A DNA stretch of 56,462 nt from an uncultured Acetatifactor sp. (GTDB lineage Bacteria; Bacillota; Clostridia; Lachnospirales; Lachnospiraceae). Below the pieces are notes generated by a model. It did no database searches. It saw only the letters and a list, made by a program, of their open reading frames with translations, and was not told where the DNA came from. Location of the stretch: NCBI GenBank assembly GCA_947625255.1, contig CANQNT010000020.1, positions 1 through 56,462 on the forward strand. The letters run 5' to 3'. Of the stretch, positions 1 to 9,350 are shown piece by piece. The stretch's first letter is position 1. Each line of letters begins with the position of its first letter. The translations under genes were made by a program, and so were the position numbers.

Positions 1-250
1 CAATCCTTTAAGGGAGCCTTCCATTATGGGTTAGTATAACACAAGTTATAGATTTAGGCTATCAATATTATGAAAAGCTGCTTATTGATTGGTTTAATCA
101 TGGAAAAAATTAAAACTTGAAAAGTCTTTTTTTGTATGTTAGACTATATCCGGAATCTCGGGTTGGATCTGAAGATATAAAATGCATGGATTTGTATAAA
201 ATAATAAGGAAACAATAAAAACAGTTGCCAAGGTCGGGGAGAGTGATTTA
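1..250. other. Leader region before the first polysaccharide gene
   Basis: No convincing gene lies here. An open frame at 12-113 (34 codons on the + strand, ending in TAA at 111-113) encodes a hydrophobic and aromatic stretch that reads like the C-terminus of a protein, but it is closed upstream by a stop codon at 9-11. It is either a decayed gene tail or chance. The remainder is AT-rich, and I could not fix a promoter with confidence. A GGGGAGAG-like ribosome binding site precedes the ATG at 251. Confidence 0.4.
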
Positions 251-700
251 ATGAAAATATGTCTGGTAGGTTCATCGGGAGGACATCTCGCGCATTTATA
301 TATGTTGAAACCATTCTGGCAGGATAAGGAGCGTTTCTGGGTAACGTTTGATAAGGAAGATGCAAGAAGTCTCTTAAAAGGAGAGAAAATGTATTCCTGT
401 CATTATCCTACGAACCGGAATTTATGGAATCTGATTCGTAATACCTTTGTAGCAATTAAGGTGCTGCGAAAAGAAAAACCGGATTTGCTGATTTCCTCTG
501 GTGCTGCTGTCGCAGTCCCTTTTTTTTATTTGGCAAAGATCATGGGTAAAAAACTGATATATATTGAAGTTTTTGACCGGATTGACAAACCAACCCTGAC
601 GGGTAAACTGGTCTATCCGATTGTTGACTGTTTTATAGTACAGTGGGAGGAAATGAAGCAGGTGTATCCGAAAGCAGTGAATCTGGGAAGTATTTTCTGA
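251..700 (+). CDS. pssD: Alg14/PssD-like subunit of a two-component glycosyltransferase
   Basis: This 149-residue protein matches the Alg14/PssD/Cps14F family, the membrane-associated half of a bipartite GT that adds the second sugar to an undecaprenyl-diphosphate-linked primer. The N-terminus has the family's glycine- and histidine-rich loop (GSSGGHLAHL, about residues 7-16), and a hydrophobic segment with ISSGAAVAVPFF lies near residues 80-92. The partner subunit follows 32 bp downstream, the usual arrangement. Together they would act at the inner face of the membrane early in repeat-unit assembly. Family assignment is confident; the sugar transferred cannot be read from sequence. Confidence 0.88.
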   Translation: MKICLVGSSGGHLAHLYMLKPFWQDKERFWVTFDKEDARSLLKGEKMYSCHYPTNRNLWNLIRNTFVAIKVLRKEKPDLLISSGAAVAVPFFYLAKIMGKKLIYIEVFDRIDKPTLTGKLVYPIVDCFIVQWEEMKQVYPKAVNLGSIF

Positions 701-732
701 AATCCGCAGTGTAGGAAGGAGCGAAAATTTAA

Positions 733-1230
733 GTGATATTTGTGACTGTCGGAACCCATGAACAGCCGTTTGACCGACTTATCAGGGAAGTAGATGCATT
801 AAAAACGAATCGGAAAATCGAAGATGAAGTAATTATGCAGACAGGCTTTTCCACTTATGAACCGGAGCACTGCAAATGGAGTAAGCTGATTCCCTATGAG
901 GAAATGAGAAAAAATATTGAAAAAGCGGATATTGTAATCACGCATGGCGGTCCGGCCAGTTTTATGGCGCCATTGCAGGCGGGGAAAGTTCCCATTGTGG
1001 TGCCGAGGCAAAAATGCTATGGGGAACATGTAAATGATCATCAGTTAGAGTTCTGCCGTGCGGTGGAACAGAGAGTTGGAAATATTATTTTGGTAGAAGA
1101 TGTCGGAGAACTTTATGAGAAAATAACAAATTACAGTGCATTGTGCAAGAAACGGAATCTCGGCAGGAGTAATCATAATGAGATTTTTAATAAGAAACTG
1201 GAACATCTTATAAAGGAATTGGGATTATAG
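733..1230 (+). CDS. pssE: Alg13/PssE-like catalytic subunit of a two-component glycosyltransferase
   Basis: This 165-residue protein has the Alg13/PssE C-terminal GT28-type fold. It opens with IFVTVGTHEQPFDRLI (family signature VTVGT.. F..L) and carries ITHGGPASFMAPLQAGKVP around residues 73-91, the nucleotide-sugar-binding GG-A-S-x-x-E/Q loop. The start is a GTG at 733, about 10 nt after an AGGAAGGAG ribosome binding site. It should pair with the Alg14-like protein just upstream and supply catalysis, while that partner supplies the membrane anchor. Confidence 0.88.
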   Translation: MIFVTVGTHEQPFDRLIREVDALKTNRKIEDEVIMQTGFSTYEPEHCKWSKLIPYEEMRKNIEKADIVITHGGPASFMAPLQAGKVPIVVPRQKCYGEHVNDHQLEFCRAVEQRVGNIILVEDVGELYEKITNYSALCKKRNLGRSNHNEIFNKKLEHLIKELGL

Positions 1231-1316
1231 AAATATTCTCGGTAACTCCAACGGAAAGAAAGGAATTTGTGAACACACAGATTTCGGCGGGGAAAATAAA
1301 GGGGGAAAACTTGTAG

Positions 1317-2426
1317 ATGGTCAGAAACAGAGCTTTAAAAAAGGTTTTAATTGTAATCACAACTGCTTTTGTCCCATATGGAGGACTTACAACTGTCATG
1401 ATGAATTATTACCGTGCAATGGACAAAACAGGATTGAGTATTGATTTTGCCTCCACTAATGAGCCGCCCGATGTGCTGTTAAAGGAACTGAATAGAAGCG
1501 GCTCTCGATATTTTTATCTGGGGGACAGGAAAAGGCAGCTTATCAAATATCTGAGGAAACTGAATCAGGTGTTGCGGGAAAATAATTATGATGTGATTCA
1601 TGTAAACGGAAACAGTGCCACGATGGCCTTTGAACTGCAGACTGCTAAAAGAAGAAGGGTGCCAGTGCGGATTGCTCACGGGCATACTACCAGAAGTGAT
1701 TATTCATGGCTGCATAAAATACTGTTTCGTGTTTTTCAGAGAAGTTATACGCGTGCCATAGCAGTTTCGGACAAGGCAGGGGAGTGGCTGTTTCCCGGGC
1801 GGGAGTATATTGTGTTAAACAATGCAATTTCGGTGGAGAAGTATAAATACGATGCGTCAATCAGAAAAAAATATAGAAATAGTTTGGGATTGTCTGATGA
1901 ATTTATAGTGGGGAATGTTGGGAAATTATATAGGGCCAAAAATCACTCATTTCTGATACAAATTTTTTGTGGATTGCGAAAGAAGAAAGAAAACGCACAT
2001 CTTCTTATTGTGGGAGGCGGCGAACTGCAGGAAGAGCTGGAAGAGCAATGTAAAAGTCTGGGGATCGAGAATGATGTAACCTTTTTGGGAATGAGGGAGG
2101 ATATTCCGGAATTGTTGCAGACCATGGATGTATTTGTATTTCCATCCCGGTATGAAGGATTTGGAATGGCTTTGATTGAGGCACAGGCCTCTGGTTTATA
2201 CTGCTTTGCTTCGGAAAATGTACCTGGGGAGACAAAATTATCCAATCATATCCAATATTTAAGTTTAAATGAAGAAGTGCAGGATTGGGTTGAAAAAATT
2301 TTGGCTGTAAATGGTTATGACCGAATGAAATGCTCCATTCAGGCGCGTAGCACAATCTGCGCCTGTGGATATGATATTGAGACTGCGGTTGAAAAACTGG
2401 AAAAAATTTATAATGGAATAGGATGA
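1317..2426 (+). CDS. GT4-family glycosyltransferase
   Basis: This 369-residue GT-B enzyme has a classic GT4 layout. The N-terminal domain shows a glycine loop near residues 20-24 (PYGGLTTV) and the HGHTTRSDY segment near 119-127. The C-terminal Glycos_transf_1 domain contains VGNVGKLYRAKNH (about 199-211), a GGGELQEEL loop and the donor-site motif FVFPSRYEGFGMALIEAQASG (about 273-293). It would add one sugar to the lipid-linked repeat unit on the cytoplasmic side. The donor and acceptor are not predictable. It runs into the polymerase gene with 7 bp between them, which supports co-transcription. Confidence 0.88.
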   Translation: MVRNRALKKVLIVITTAFVPYGGLTTVMMNYYRAMDKTGLSIDFASTNEPPDVLLKELNRSGSRYFYLGDRKRQLIKYLRKLNQVLRENNYDVIHVNGNSATMAFELQTAKRRRVPVRIAHGHTTRSDYSWLHKILFRVFQRSYTRAIAVSDKAGEWLFPGREYIVLNNAISVEKYKYDASIRKKYRNSLGLSDEFIVGNVGKLYRAKNHSFLIQIFCGLRKKKENAHLLIVGGGELQEELEEQCKSLGIENDVTFLGMREDIPELLQTMDVFVFPSRYEGFGMALIEAQASGLYCFASENVPGETKLSNHIQYLSLNEEVQDWVEKILAVNGYDRMKCSIQARSTICACGYDIETAVEKLEKIYNGIG

Positions 2427-2433
2427 ATGCAGG

Positions 2434-3684
2434 ATGAATATTACCATATTTGGAATTTTCTTTATTATAACATTGTTATGTATTTTTATAAGTAACAATG
2501 CGAAAATGACGTTAGGCATATTGGTTTTTAGTATGTGTGTGCAGTCAGCGGCGGTTGTTATGATTGGAGGTGCTGCGGTGGGGCCGCAATTATTTGCATC
2601 GACAATGTTATTTGTTTGGGTTCTGTTAAATTCAAAATCAGTATTGAGCGGCAAAATTGTAATAAAAACCAAGGAAAGGTATTGGAGGTTATCAACAGTA
2701 TCGATTTGGTTGTTTTTTGGATATATTGCTTTTACAACATATCAGAGTGACAGCACAGAAATAAATAATAATAGGAATTTATATGTAATCCAGTTGTTAA
2801 TCTATATCATCTGTTACTTGAGTGTTCCATATGTAACAAAGAGACTGGACAAAAAAGATGTGGATAAAATTATAGAGGGAGTTATTATCATAGTCGCGGT
2901 AATCGGAATCATACAGTTTCTTACTACTTCCGATATCCTTCCGAGAAATTTTTTGCTGGAAACCTTTGTTTACAATAACTCAGAAGAGAATTTGGCCTAT
3001 AATTTATATTATCCCCGTGTGTTTTCCGTTTTTCTGGAACCCAGTTATTGCGCGCCCTTTTTAGTGGGAGGATTTTTTTATCTGATTTCGAGAGAAACGT
3101 GGAATAGGAAAAGTCTGGTTTTGGCAATCATATTGGCAGTAGAAATCACACTGACATTTTCCGCTACAGCATATGGTGCAACTCTGATAACGGGAATTGT
3201 ATATATTTTGGTCAGTAAAAATAAAAAATCCTTAAAATTTTTAATTCCCCTGGCCGTCCCTATGCTTTTACTTTTATTTATTACGGGTACGATGCAGAAT
3301 ATACTGAGTAATGTGATATTTAACAAAATGGGTACCAGTTCTGCCTATACAAGAAATGGGTGGGATATGCAGGCGTGGGACATGTTTTTGAAAAATCCAC
3401 TATTTGGGATGGGCTACAAAATGGTAAGGGGCTCGCAGTTGTATATATCTATTTTAGGCCAGCTTGGAATCGTTGGGACGATATTATATATTCTGTCTGT
3501 TCTTCCAATATTGCTGGCGGGATTACGCAGATCGGTGGCAACTCCGGTCAGTATGTTTTTAATAGGAAGTATTGCGGCACAGATGATTGCAATACCTGAT
3601 TTGGATTTTTGTGTGTTTTGGCTGAGTATGTATCTGGTGCGGATGATGCTTGCCTACGGCAATAACAGGAGGGAAAGCGTATAG
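2434..3684 (+). CDS. wzy: Wzy-like polysaccharide polymerase / O-antigen ligase-type membrane protein
   Basis: This 416-residue protein has roughly ten to twelve hydrophobic segments and large extracellular loops, as expected for Wzy/O-antigen ligase-type polymerases. The region around residues 305-345 (SAYTRNGWDM, then FLKNPLFGMGYKM) matches the conserved loop of the Wzy_C/O-antigen ligase superfamily, in which an arginine and a G-x-G segment recur. It lies beside the flippase and transferases, as in Wzx/Wzy-dependent clusters. It would polymerise flipped repeat units on the outer membrane face. Specificity is unknown, and Wzy proteins diverge so much that the call leans on topology and context. 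Confidence 0.78.
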   Translation: MNITIFGIFFIITLLCIFISNNAKMTLGILVFSMCVQSAAVVMIGGAAVGPQLFASTMLFVWVLLNSKSVLSGKIVIKTKERYWRLSTVSIWLFFGYIAFTTYQSDSTEINNNRNLYVIQLLIYIICYLSVPYVTKRLDKKDVDKIIEGVIIIVAVIGIIQFLTTSDILPRNFLLETFVYNNSEENLAYNLYYPRVFSVFLEPSYCAPFLVGGFFYLISRETWNRKSLVLAIILAVEITLTFSATAYGATLITGIVYILVSKNKKSLKFLIPLAVPMLLLLFITGTMQNILSNVIFNKMGTSSAYTRNGWDMQAWDMFLKNPLFGMGYKMVRGSQLYISILGQLGIVGTILYILSVLPILLAGLRRSVATPVSMFLIGSIAAQMIAIPDLDFCVFWLSMYLVRMMLAYGNNRRESV

Positions 3685-3705
3685 TAAAAAAGAAGGAGTA
3701 AAACT

Positions 3706-4743
3706 ATGGATTTGTCAATTGTTATTCCCATATACAATAGCGGAAAGTATCTGGAACGTTGCATCAGTAGTATTGTGAATCAATTGTGCAAGGGAGTAGA
3801 ATTGATTCTGATAGATGATGGTTCAACGGACAATTCACTGGAGATTTGCATTGAGTATGCAAAACAATATAATTTTATTAAAGTTGTGCATCAGGGTAAT
3901 ATGGGTCAAAGCGAAGCGCGAAATAAAGGGATAATACTGGCGACAGGAGAGTGGATTACTTTTTTTGATTCGGATGATTATGTAGCAGATGACTGCATTC
4001 AGCAGATATTCAGACATATGGAGCCGGATGTTGATCTTCTGCTGTTTGAAGTAGTTGACGTAGATACGGAAGAAAGGCTTGAAACAACAACGGATGGAGA
4101 TCGTAACAGAGTTCAGTATTATGATGAATCATATCATGATCTGTTTGTAAAATCCAGTTTTATGAGCCGGTCTGTAATGAAAGGCTATAAAATAGGATTG
4201 AACGATGCTCATGGTATAGTATATCGACGCTCTATGTTGGAAGAATATCATCTTTTGTTTAAAACGAGCGTGGAGATTGGCGAGGATATGCTATTTAATC
4301 TGCAGGTATATCAATGTTTCCATAAAGCGAAATGTATAGGCAGAGAAATTTATTATTATGCATATAATATAGATTCTATAATAAACAGGTACAAACCGCA
4401 CTATGATGAAATGGTACAATCCTATATCGACGTTATTACTCCATGGCTTGATTTGCATTCGGAATATAAACCATATCATGCTTCATACAGGATGCATGAT
4501 ATTATTATGTATATGAAATATGATTTTTTTCACAGGGATAATCATGAAAGCAGGGATTTACTGTGGAAAAGAATGAAAAAGATCTTACTTGATGGAAGGT
4601 ACAGGAAAGATTATAAATTAGCCTCCAAGTATGGTATTCTGCAAAAAAGTTATGGGGTGGATAAGCGGATTGTTTTTTGGATTGCTATGCACGGGCATTT
4701 TAGACTCCTGCGTTGGATAGCTTATATACGATATGGGAGGTAG
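3706..4743 (+). CDS. GT2-family (GT-A fold) glycosyltransferase
   Basis: This 345-residue enzyme opens with the GT2 nucleotide-binding start (LSIVIPIYNSGKYLERCISS). It continues with LILIDDGSTDNS (about 32-43), GNMGQSEARNKGI (about 63-75) and FFDSDDY (about 86-92), the DxD metal-binding motif. Downstream, EDMLFN near residue 193 resembles the ED motif of inverting GT2 enzymes, with the aspartate as probable base. The C-terminal 120 residues are helical and basic, typical of capsule GT2 proteins. It would act at the cytoplasmic face in repeat-unit assembly. Confidence 0.9.
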   Translation: MDLSIVIPIYNSGKYLERCISSIVNQLCKGVELILIDDGSTDNSLEICIEYAKQYNFIKVVHQGNMGQSEARNKGIILATGEWITFFDSDDYVADDCIQQIFRHMEPDVDLLLFEVVDVDTEERLETTTDGDRNRVQYYDESYHDLFVKSSFMSRSVMKGYKIGLNDAHGIVYRRSMLEEYHLLFKTSVEIGEDMLFNLQVYQCFHKAKCIGREIYYYAYNIDSIINRYKPHYDEMVQSYIDVITPWLDLHSEYKPYHASYRMHDIIMYMKYDFFHRDNHESRDLLWKRMKKILLDGRYRKDYKLASKYGILQKSYGVDKRIVFWIAMHGHFRLLRWIAYIRYGR

Positions 4744-4750
4744 CGCTATA

Positions 4751-6202
4751 ATGGCAAGTATTAAAAAGAATTTTGCGTATCAGGCCATGTGGCAGATTTT
4801 ATCCATGATACTCCCTCTTGTGACCTCTCCAATATTGGCCAGGACTCTTGGCGCTGAGGGGATTGGAATATATTCCTTTGTCTTTTCTGTGGTTGGGTAT
4901 TTTGCTTTAGTGGCGAATCTGGGCGTATACAGATATGGCACTCAAAAAATATCTACGGTAAGGAATGACAGTGAAAAGTGCAATCGCGTCTTTTGGGAAA
5001 TTTGGTGGGCGCATGCACTTGTATCCATGCTTGTAGGAAGTATTTATATTGCATTTGTAATCAACTCTGCAAATTACAGATTGTTTTATATGCTTATGGG
5101 ACTGCACTATCTGGGCGCTGTGTTGAGTATCGACTGGTTGTTTGCCGGGATGGAGGATTTTAAAAAAATTACAATCCGTGATACTGTAATAAAACTGGTA
5201 ACATTTGTTTCGATTCTGCTTTTTATACATGACAAAGGGGATTTAGTAATCTATACTATCATAATGACACTGGGGAATTTTGTGAGCGGGATTGCTTTCT
5301 GGGTGTCGGCTCACCGGTATGTCCATATGGTTCCGGTTACTGTGAGGGAAGTGTTTGCACACAACAAGGGAATGCTTGTATTATTTATTCCTGTATTGAT
5401 AGAAAACGTATATACAACGATGGATAAGATTATGCTGGGAATTATGGACAGCAAAACGGCGGTGGGATTTTATGAAAATTCCGAAAAGGCCCTGATTGCC
5501 CAGCGGATTATTCACGCATTGATTATGGTTATTATGCCTCGCATGACCTTTTTGATTTACAATAATAAAAAGGAAGAGATGAGGGAGTTGATGAAAAAGG
5601 CGGTGGACGTTGCCATGGTATTATCTGTGGCCTTTGGTATTGGTACGGCGTCGATTGCAAAGGAATTTTCAGTGATTTTCTGGGGGGAGGAATTTTACCC
5701 GTGTGCCAGACTTATTTTTGTGATGGCGCTTGCTATCCCGGCTATGGGGCTCTCTCGGATTATAAGGGAGGAATTTTTGCTTCCTTCCGGGCAGAACAAG
5801 GTATATACTATATGTGCGGGCCTGGGAGCTGTGTCAAATTTTATGATTAATTTGATTTTTATTCCTCTATACGGGGTAATTGTTGCCGCAATTTCCACTT
5901 TTATATCAGAGTTTGTGGTTTTTGCAGCGCAATGTATTGCAGTAAAAAAGCAGATACCGATTATACGCTATATAAAAGAAGGATTCATATATATTCCCTT
6001 TGGGATTATAATGTATTTTGTGGTCAGGATTTTTGGTAATCATTTTGGCATTCACATATATACACTGTTTATTGAAATTATTGCCGGGATAGTTACTTAT
6101 ATTGGTATATGCTGCATATACTGGAAACTTACTGGTCAGACATATTATTTTGATGTGATAAAAAATCTTTTGAAGAAAATATCCAAAATTAAAAAGGAGT
6201 GA
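4751..6202 (+). CDS. wzx: Wzx-like polysaccharide flippase
   Basis: This 483-residue protein has about twelve to fourteen membrane segments and belongs to the Polysacc_synt/MATE-like (MOP) superfamily. Its N-terminus, with ANFAYQAMWQ-type helix followed by ILPLVTSPILARTLGAEGIGIY, is the characteristic Wzx start. I chose the ATG at 4751 because GGGAGG at 4735-4740 is well spaced for it, whereas the upstream in-frame start at 4733 has no spacing for this site. The upstream GT2 gene ends 8 bp earlier. It would move undecaprenyl-linked repeat units across the membrane. Confidence 0.9.
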   Translation: MASIKKNFAYQAMWQILSMILPLVTSPILARTLGAEGIGIYSFVFSVVGYFALVANLGVYRYGTQKISTVRNDSEKCNRVFWEIWWAHALVSMLVGSIYIAFVINSANYRLFYMLMGLHYLGAVLSIDWLFAGMEDFKKITIRDTVIKLVTFVSILLFIHDKGDLVIYTIIMTLGNFVSGIAFWVSAHRYVHMVPVTVREVFAHNKGMLVLFIPVLIENVYTTMDKIMLGIMDSKTAVGFYENSEKALIAQRIIHALIMVIMPRMTFLIYNNKKEEMRELMKKAVDVAMVLSVAFGIGTASIAKEFSVIFWGEEFYPCARLIFVMALAIPAMGLSRIIREEFLLPSGQNKVYTICAGLGAVSNFMINLIFIPLYGVIVAAISTFISEFVVFAAQCIAVKKQIPIIRYIKEGFIYIPFGIIMYFVVRIFGNHFGIHIYTLFIEIIAGIVTYIGICCIYWKLTGQTYYFDVIKNLLKKISKIKKE

Positions 6203-6209
6203 TAATAAA

Positions 6210-7217
6210 ATGAGAATTATTACATGTGCGAGTTATTGTTCAACGGGTTCCAGTGCAGTGACGGATTTGTTTTCTGAATTTGATAATTGCAGTTTTGTTG
6301 GAGATTATGAATTTCGCTTTATCCATGATCCGGATGGAGTAAGAGATTTGGAGTATAATCTCATTGATAATAATAACCGGCATAATACCAGTAATGCGAT
6401 AAAACGATTTTTGAGATATACTAAATTTCTGGGGGCAAATCCATTGCGAAAGGTGTACCGGCGGTATATGGGAGACGATTTTTATAAGTATACGCTGGAA
6501 TATGTTGACAAGATTACAGAACTTCAGACGGAAGCATGGTGGCACTATGACCGTATGGAAAAGGGGAGTGTTTTTGATTATATAGATAGCGCTATTACGA
6601 AGATGGGACATTATATTTGTAAGACAAACTTTATTACGCTATTGAAGCCTCTTCACGAGAAGGCATATTATTCGGCGATTGACAGGGAAACCTTTTATAA
6701 GTATACGAAAGAATATACAGAAAATGTGATTAGCAGTATGAATAAGGAGCACACCGATTTTACTGTGGTAGACCAGTTAGTGCCACCAAGTAATCTGGAT
6801 CGCTATTTAAATTATTTCTATGATATTAAGGTAGTAGTTGTGGATCGGGATCCCAGGGATCTGTTCCTTGTGGAACATATGGAGTGGCACTCAGGGATTA
6901 TTCCGTCAAAATCGGTAGAGGAATTTTGTAAATGGTATGAAATTACCAGAAGACACAGAAAAACGGAGATATATAATTCAGATAAAGTATATTTTCTCCA
7001 ATTTGAGGATTTAATCTATAAATATGAGGAAACAGTGGAAAAGTTGATTCAGTTTGTCGGCATACCTCCAAAAAATCATGTAGCGCCGGGGACACATTTG
7101 ATTCCGGATGTTTCTGTAAAAAATACAAACTTAAAGAAAAAATATCCAAAATGCAGAGAGGAGATACAGTATATAGAGGAAAGACTGAGTGAATACCTGT
7201 ATGAATTTCCCCAATGA
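6210..7217 (+). CDS. Sulfotransferase-like protein of the polysaccharide cluster
   Basis: This 335-residue protein has the two landmarks of PAPS-dependent sulfotransferases. Near the N-terminus, CSTGSSAVTDLF is a P-loop-like 5'-phosphosulfate-binding loop (about residues 10-21, serine- and glycine-rich rather than the textbook lysine form). Further on, VVVVDRDPRDLFL (about 206-218) matches the 3'-phosphate-binding strand-turn R-D-P-R-D. A later segment, FLQFEDLIYKYEETVEKLIQFVGI, is the typical C-terminal helix region. It sits in the transferase operon, so its substrate is probably the repeat-unit sugar. Sulfated capsules are unusual in Firmicutes, and activity would need a PAPS supply that is not seen here. 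Confidence 0.68.
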   Translation: MRIITCASYCSTGSSAVTDLFSEFDNCSFVGDYEFRFIHDPDGVRDLEYNLIDNNNRHNTSNAIKRFLRYTKFLGANPLRKVYRRYMGDDFYKYTLEYVDKITELQTEAWWHYDRMEKGSVFDYIDSAITKMGHYICKTNFITLLKPLHEKAYYSAIDRETFYKYTKEYTENVISSMNKEHTDFTVVDQLVPPSNLDRYLNYFYDIKVVVVDRDPRDLFLVEHMEWHSGIIPSKSVEEFCKWYEITRRHRKTEIYNSDKVYFLQFEDLIYKYEETVEKLIQFVGIPPKNHVAPGTHLIPDVSVKNTNLKKKYPKCREEIQYIEERLSEYLYEFPQ

Positions 7218-7261
7218 TATGCTATATTTAAAAAATATGGAATCAAAGAAAGGACAGAGGA

Positions 7262-8146
7262 ATGAAACTAAGAGATATTTTTACTGTCAGAAACAATTTC
7301 TGGAGTGTCTTTTTTTACCATAGAAGGGATAAAAAATGGTATGGTATTCCTCAATCAGGAGGATATTGGTATGCTGATCCAATACTAAAGAAGTGGAACG
7401 GAAAAAAATATTTGTTTATGGAAGCCTTTGACGTGTTGTGGTCAGTTGGTCGGATTGCTGTGTCAGAGTGGAATGGAAGCCGTTTTTCGCCTCCGAAGGT
7501 TATTATGAAGAAACCGTATCATCTGTCATATCCTTTTGTTTTTGAATATGAAAACAATTTGTATATGATTCCGGAAACAGGACAGAATAAAACACTGGAA
7601 TTGTATCAGGCTGAAAATAATACGGTGCTTAAATGGAAAAAGATAAAGGTTTTACGAGATGATATCAGATATGCAGATGCAACAGTAATTTTAAATCAGG
7701 GTGCATATTATATTATTGCGTATGAAGAGGGAAAGAGTGAATGGAAAACACATGTCTTTTTACTGGATATGAGAAAACTGGAAGCTGAACGGCTGGAAAC
7801 GGTTGTTCATCATGAGAATAAATACAGACCTGCCGGCAGAGTATTTGAGGATGGAGGGAAACTGTACCGGCCCGTTCAGATCGGTACGGAAAGATATGGG
7901 GAGGGGATTATCATTGAAAGGATTGATAGTGTCACTCCTTTTAAAACGACTGCGGTAAAAGAAATCAGGACGGACGATTTGCATATCAATATTGCGAAGG
8001 GGCCTGCATTGGGAACACATACATTAGTTGTTGATGACGAATTCTATGCAGTAGACATGCTATTGTCCGGAACCAATTTTTTTGCAGTATGGGTCATCGT
8101 TCTCAGAAAAGCAAGAAATATTATTTTTAAATTATTAAAACGATAA
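7262..8146 (+). CDS. Beta-propeller protein related to glucosamine-IPC-transferase N-terminal domains
   Basis: This 294-residue protein shows repeated short blades with W/Y-x-A-D-P (YWYADPIL), Y-L-F-M-E-A, SYPFVFEYENNLYMIPE and YADATVI. This pattern is shared by the bacterial domain resembling the N-terminal part of glucosamine inositolphosphorylceramide transferases and by GH32/43-like five-bladed propellers. Such domains usually accompany formyl- or glycosyltransferases in surface-glycan clusters, but here the domain stands alone. The last 30 residues form a hydrophobic segment plus basic tail (FFAVWVIVL then RKARNIIFKLLKR) that may anchor it. Its reaction is not known to me; a sugar-modifying role is inferred from context. 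Confidence 0.55.
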   Translation: MKLRDIFTVRNNFWSVFFYHRRDKKWYGIPQSGGYWYADPILKKWNGKKYLFMEAFDVLWSVGRIAVSEWNGSRFSPPKVIMKKPYHLSYPFVFEYENNLYMIPETGQNKTLELYQAENNTVLKWKKIKVLRDDIRYADATVILNQGAYYIIAYEEGKSEWKTHVFLLDMRKLEAERLETVVHHENKYRPAGRVFEDGGKLYRPVQIGTERYGEGIIIERIDSVTPFKTTAVKEIRTDDLHINIAKGPALGTHTLVVDDEFYAVDMLLSGTNFFAVWVIVLRKARNIIFKLLKR

Positions 8147-8167
8147 CAATATTAGGGGGGCTTATAT

Positions 8168-9316
8168 ATGGAGATAGAAAAATACAAACAAAGAGAATCC
8201 GGCATTGAGTTGTTGAAGATTTTTGCTATCTTACTGATCATAACCAACCATGTGGTTCAGACATTATGTGAGCCAAATGGGTATATAACATATTCAGATT
8301 ATTTAATGGATATTTCCCATGCGACCAGAAATGCAAAGCAGTTGATTTTGGCGATGTTAAGATATTCAGGCGTTTTCGGAAATACTCTGTTTTTTGTCTG
8401 TTCCGCATGGTTCCTTTGTGACAGAGGAATATCGAACAAGAGGAAAATATGCTTTATGATAGCAGATGTGTGGATATTTTCTATAGCCTTTTTGGGAATC
8501 GCTTTGATTACGAATCATGGTCATGTGGCTGTAAAATTAATGATAAAGGAATTATTTCCAACTACCTTTGCGAATAATTGGTATATTACCTGCTACATTT
8601 TGTTCCTTCTTCTATATCCATGGTTAAATACGATTATTTCAAAAATGACACAACCGGAGTTGTTTCGAAGCAGTATTTTGCTGGCACTGCTATACATAGT
8701 GGTGAATTTTATAAAAGATCGTATGTTTTTTACATCTGCCCTGATTTTGTGGGTTGCCATTTATTTTGTTGTGTCATATATAAAGTTTTTCATGTGTTCA
8801 TTTTCGGACAATCTGAAAGCGAATGTTATATTAGCGCTTGTTGGATTAGTGGGAAATTATGGAATTATTTTTCTGACCAATGCACTGGGACTTAAAATAT
8901 CCTTTTTTTCGGATAAAGTATTGTACTGGGATAAGAATTGCAGCCCCTTTTTAATTATGGCTGCTATAGGACTTTTCAATATTGTCCGCAGGCCAGGATG
9001 GAAGAATAAATGGATAAACGGCATTTCCCAATGCTCTCTGTTGATTTATATTATACATGAAAATTTGTTGGTGCGGACATATTACAGACCCGCATTATGG
9101 CAATACATTTATGTAAGGTTTGAAGGTGGGGAATATAACCATGTGCTACTTTGGACTTTTGTACAGGTGCTGCTTATCTTTGTGATTTCACTCTTGATCA
9201 GCCTGCTGTATAAAAAATTCATACAAAAATATATCCATATTATTTGCGACAAGATAGTGGATAAGGCGACTGTCCTGTACAATCGACTGGAAATGAGATT
9301 GTTAAAAATAAAATAA
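8168..9316 (+). CDS. Acyltransferase 3 family membrane protein
   Basis: This 382-residue integral membrane protein carries the Acyl_transf_3 signature. After a short cytoplasmic start (residues 1-11) comes GIELLKIFAILLIITNHV, whose histidine in the first helix is the family's conserved catalytic-site residue. About ten hydrophobic segments follow, with SYIKFF- and LLIYIIHENLLVR-type regions, the latter resembling the conserved Y-x-I-H element in a late helix. Family members transfer acetyl or other acyl groups to sugars, usually at the outer face. The gene lies among decoration enzymes, so O-acylation of the polysaccharide is the likely role. Confidence 0.85.
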   Translation: MEIEKYKQRESGIELLKIFAILLIITNHVVQTLCEPNGYITYSDYLMDISHATRNAKQLILAMLRYSGVFGNTLFFVCSAWFLCDRGISNKRKICFMIADVWIFSIAFLGIALITNHGHVAVKLMIKELFPTTFANNWYITCYILFLLLYPWLNTIISKMTQPELFRSSILLALLYIVVNFIKDRMFFTSALILWVAIYFVVSYIKFFMCSFSDNLKANVILALVGLVGNYGIIFLTNALGLKISFFSDKVLYWDKNCSPFLIMAAIGLFNIVRRPGWKNKWINGISQCSLLIYIIHENLLVRTYYRPALWQYIYVRFEGGEYNHVLLWTFVQVLLIFVISLLISLLYKKFIQKYIHIICDKIVDKATVLYNRLEMRLLKIK

Positions 9317-9350
9317 TAGGAATAGAAATCCGTAAAATTATTGAAAGGTT

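Noticed and set aside
12..113. C-terminal fragment of an upstream gene
   Set aside because: It reads like protein but is closed by a stop at 9-11 and cannot be extended; kept only as a remark on the leader region.
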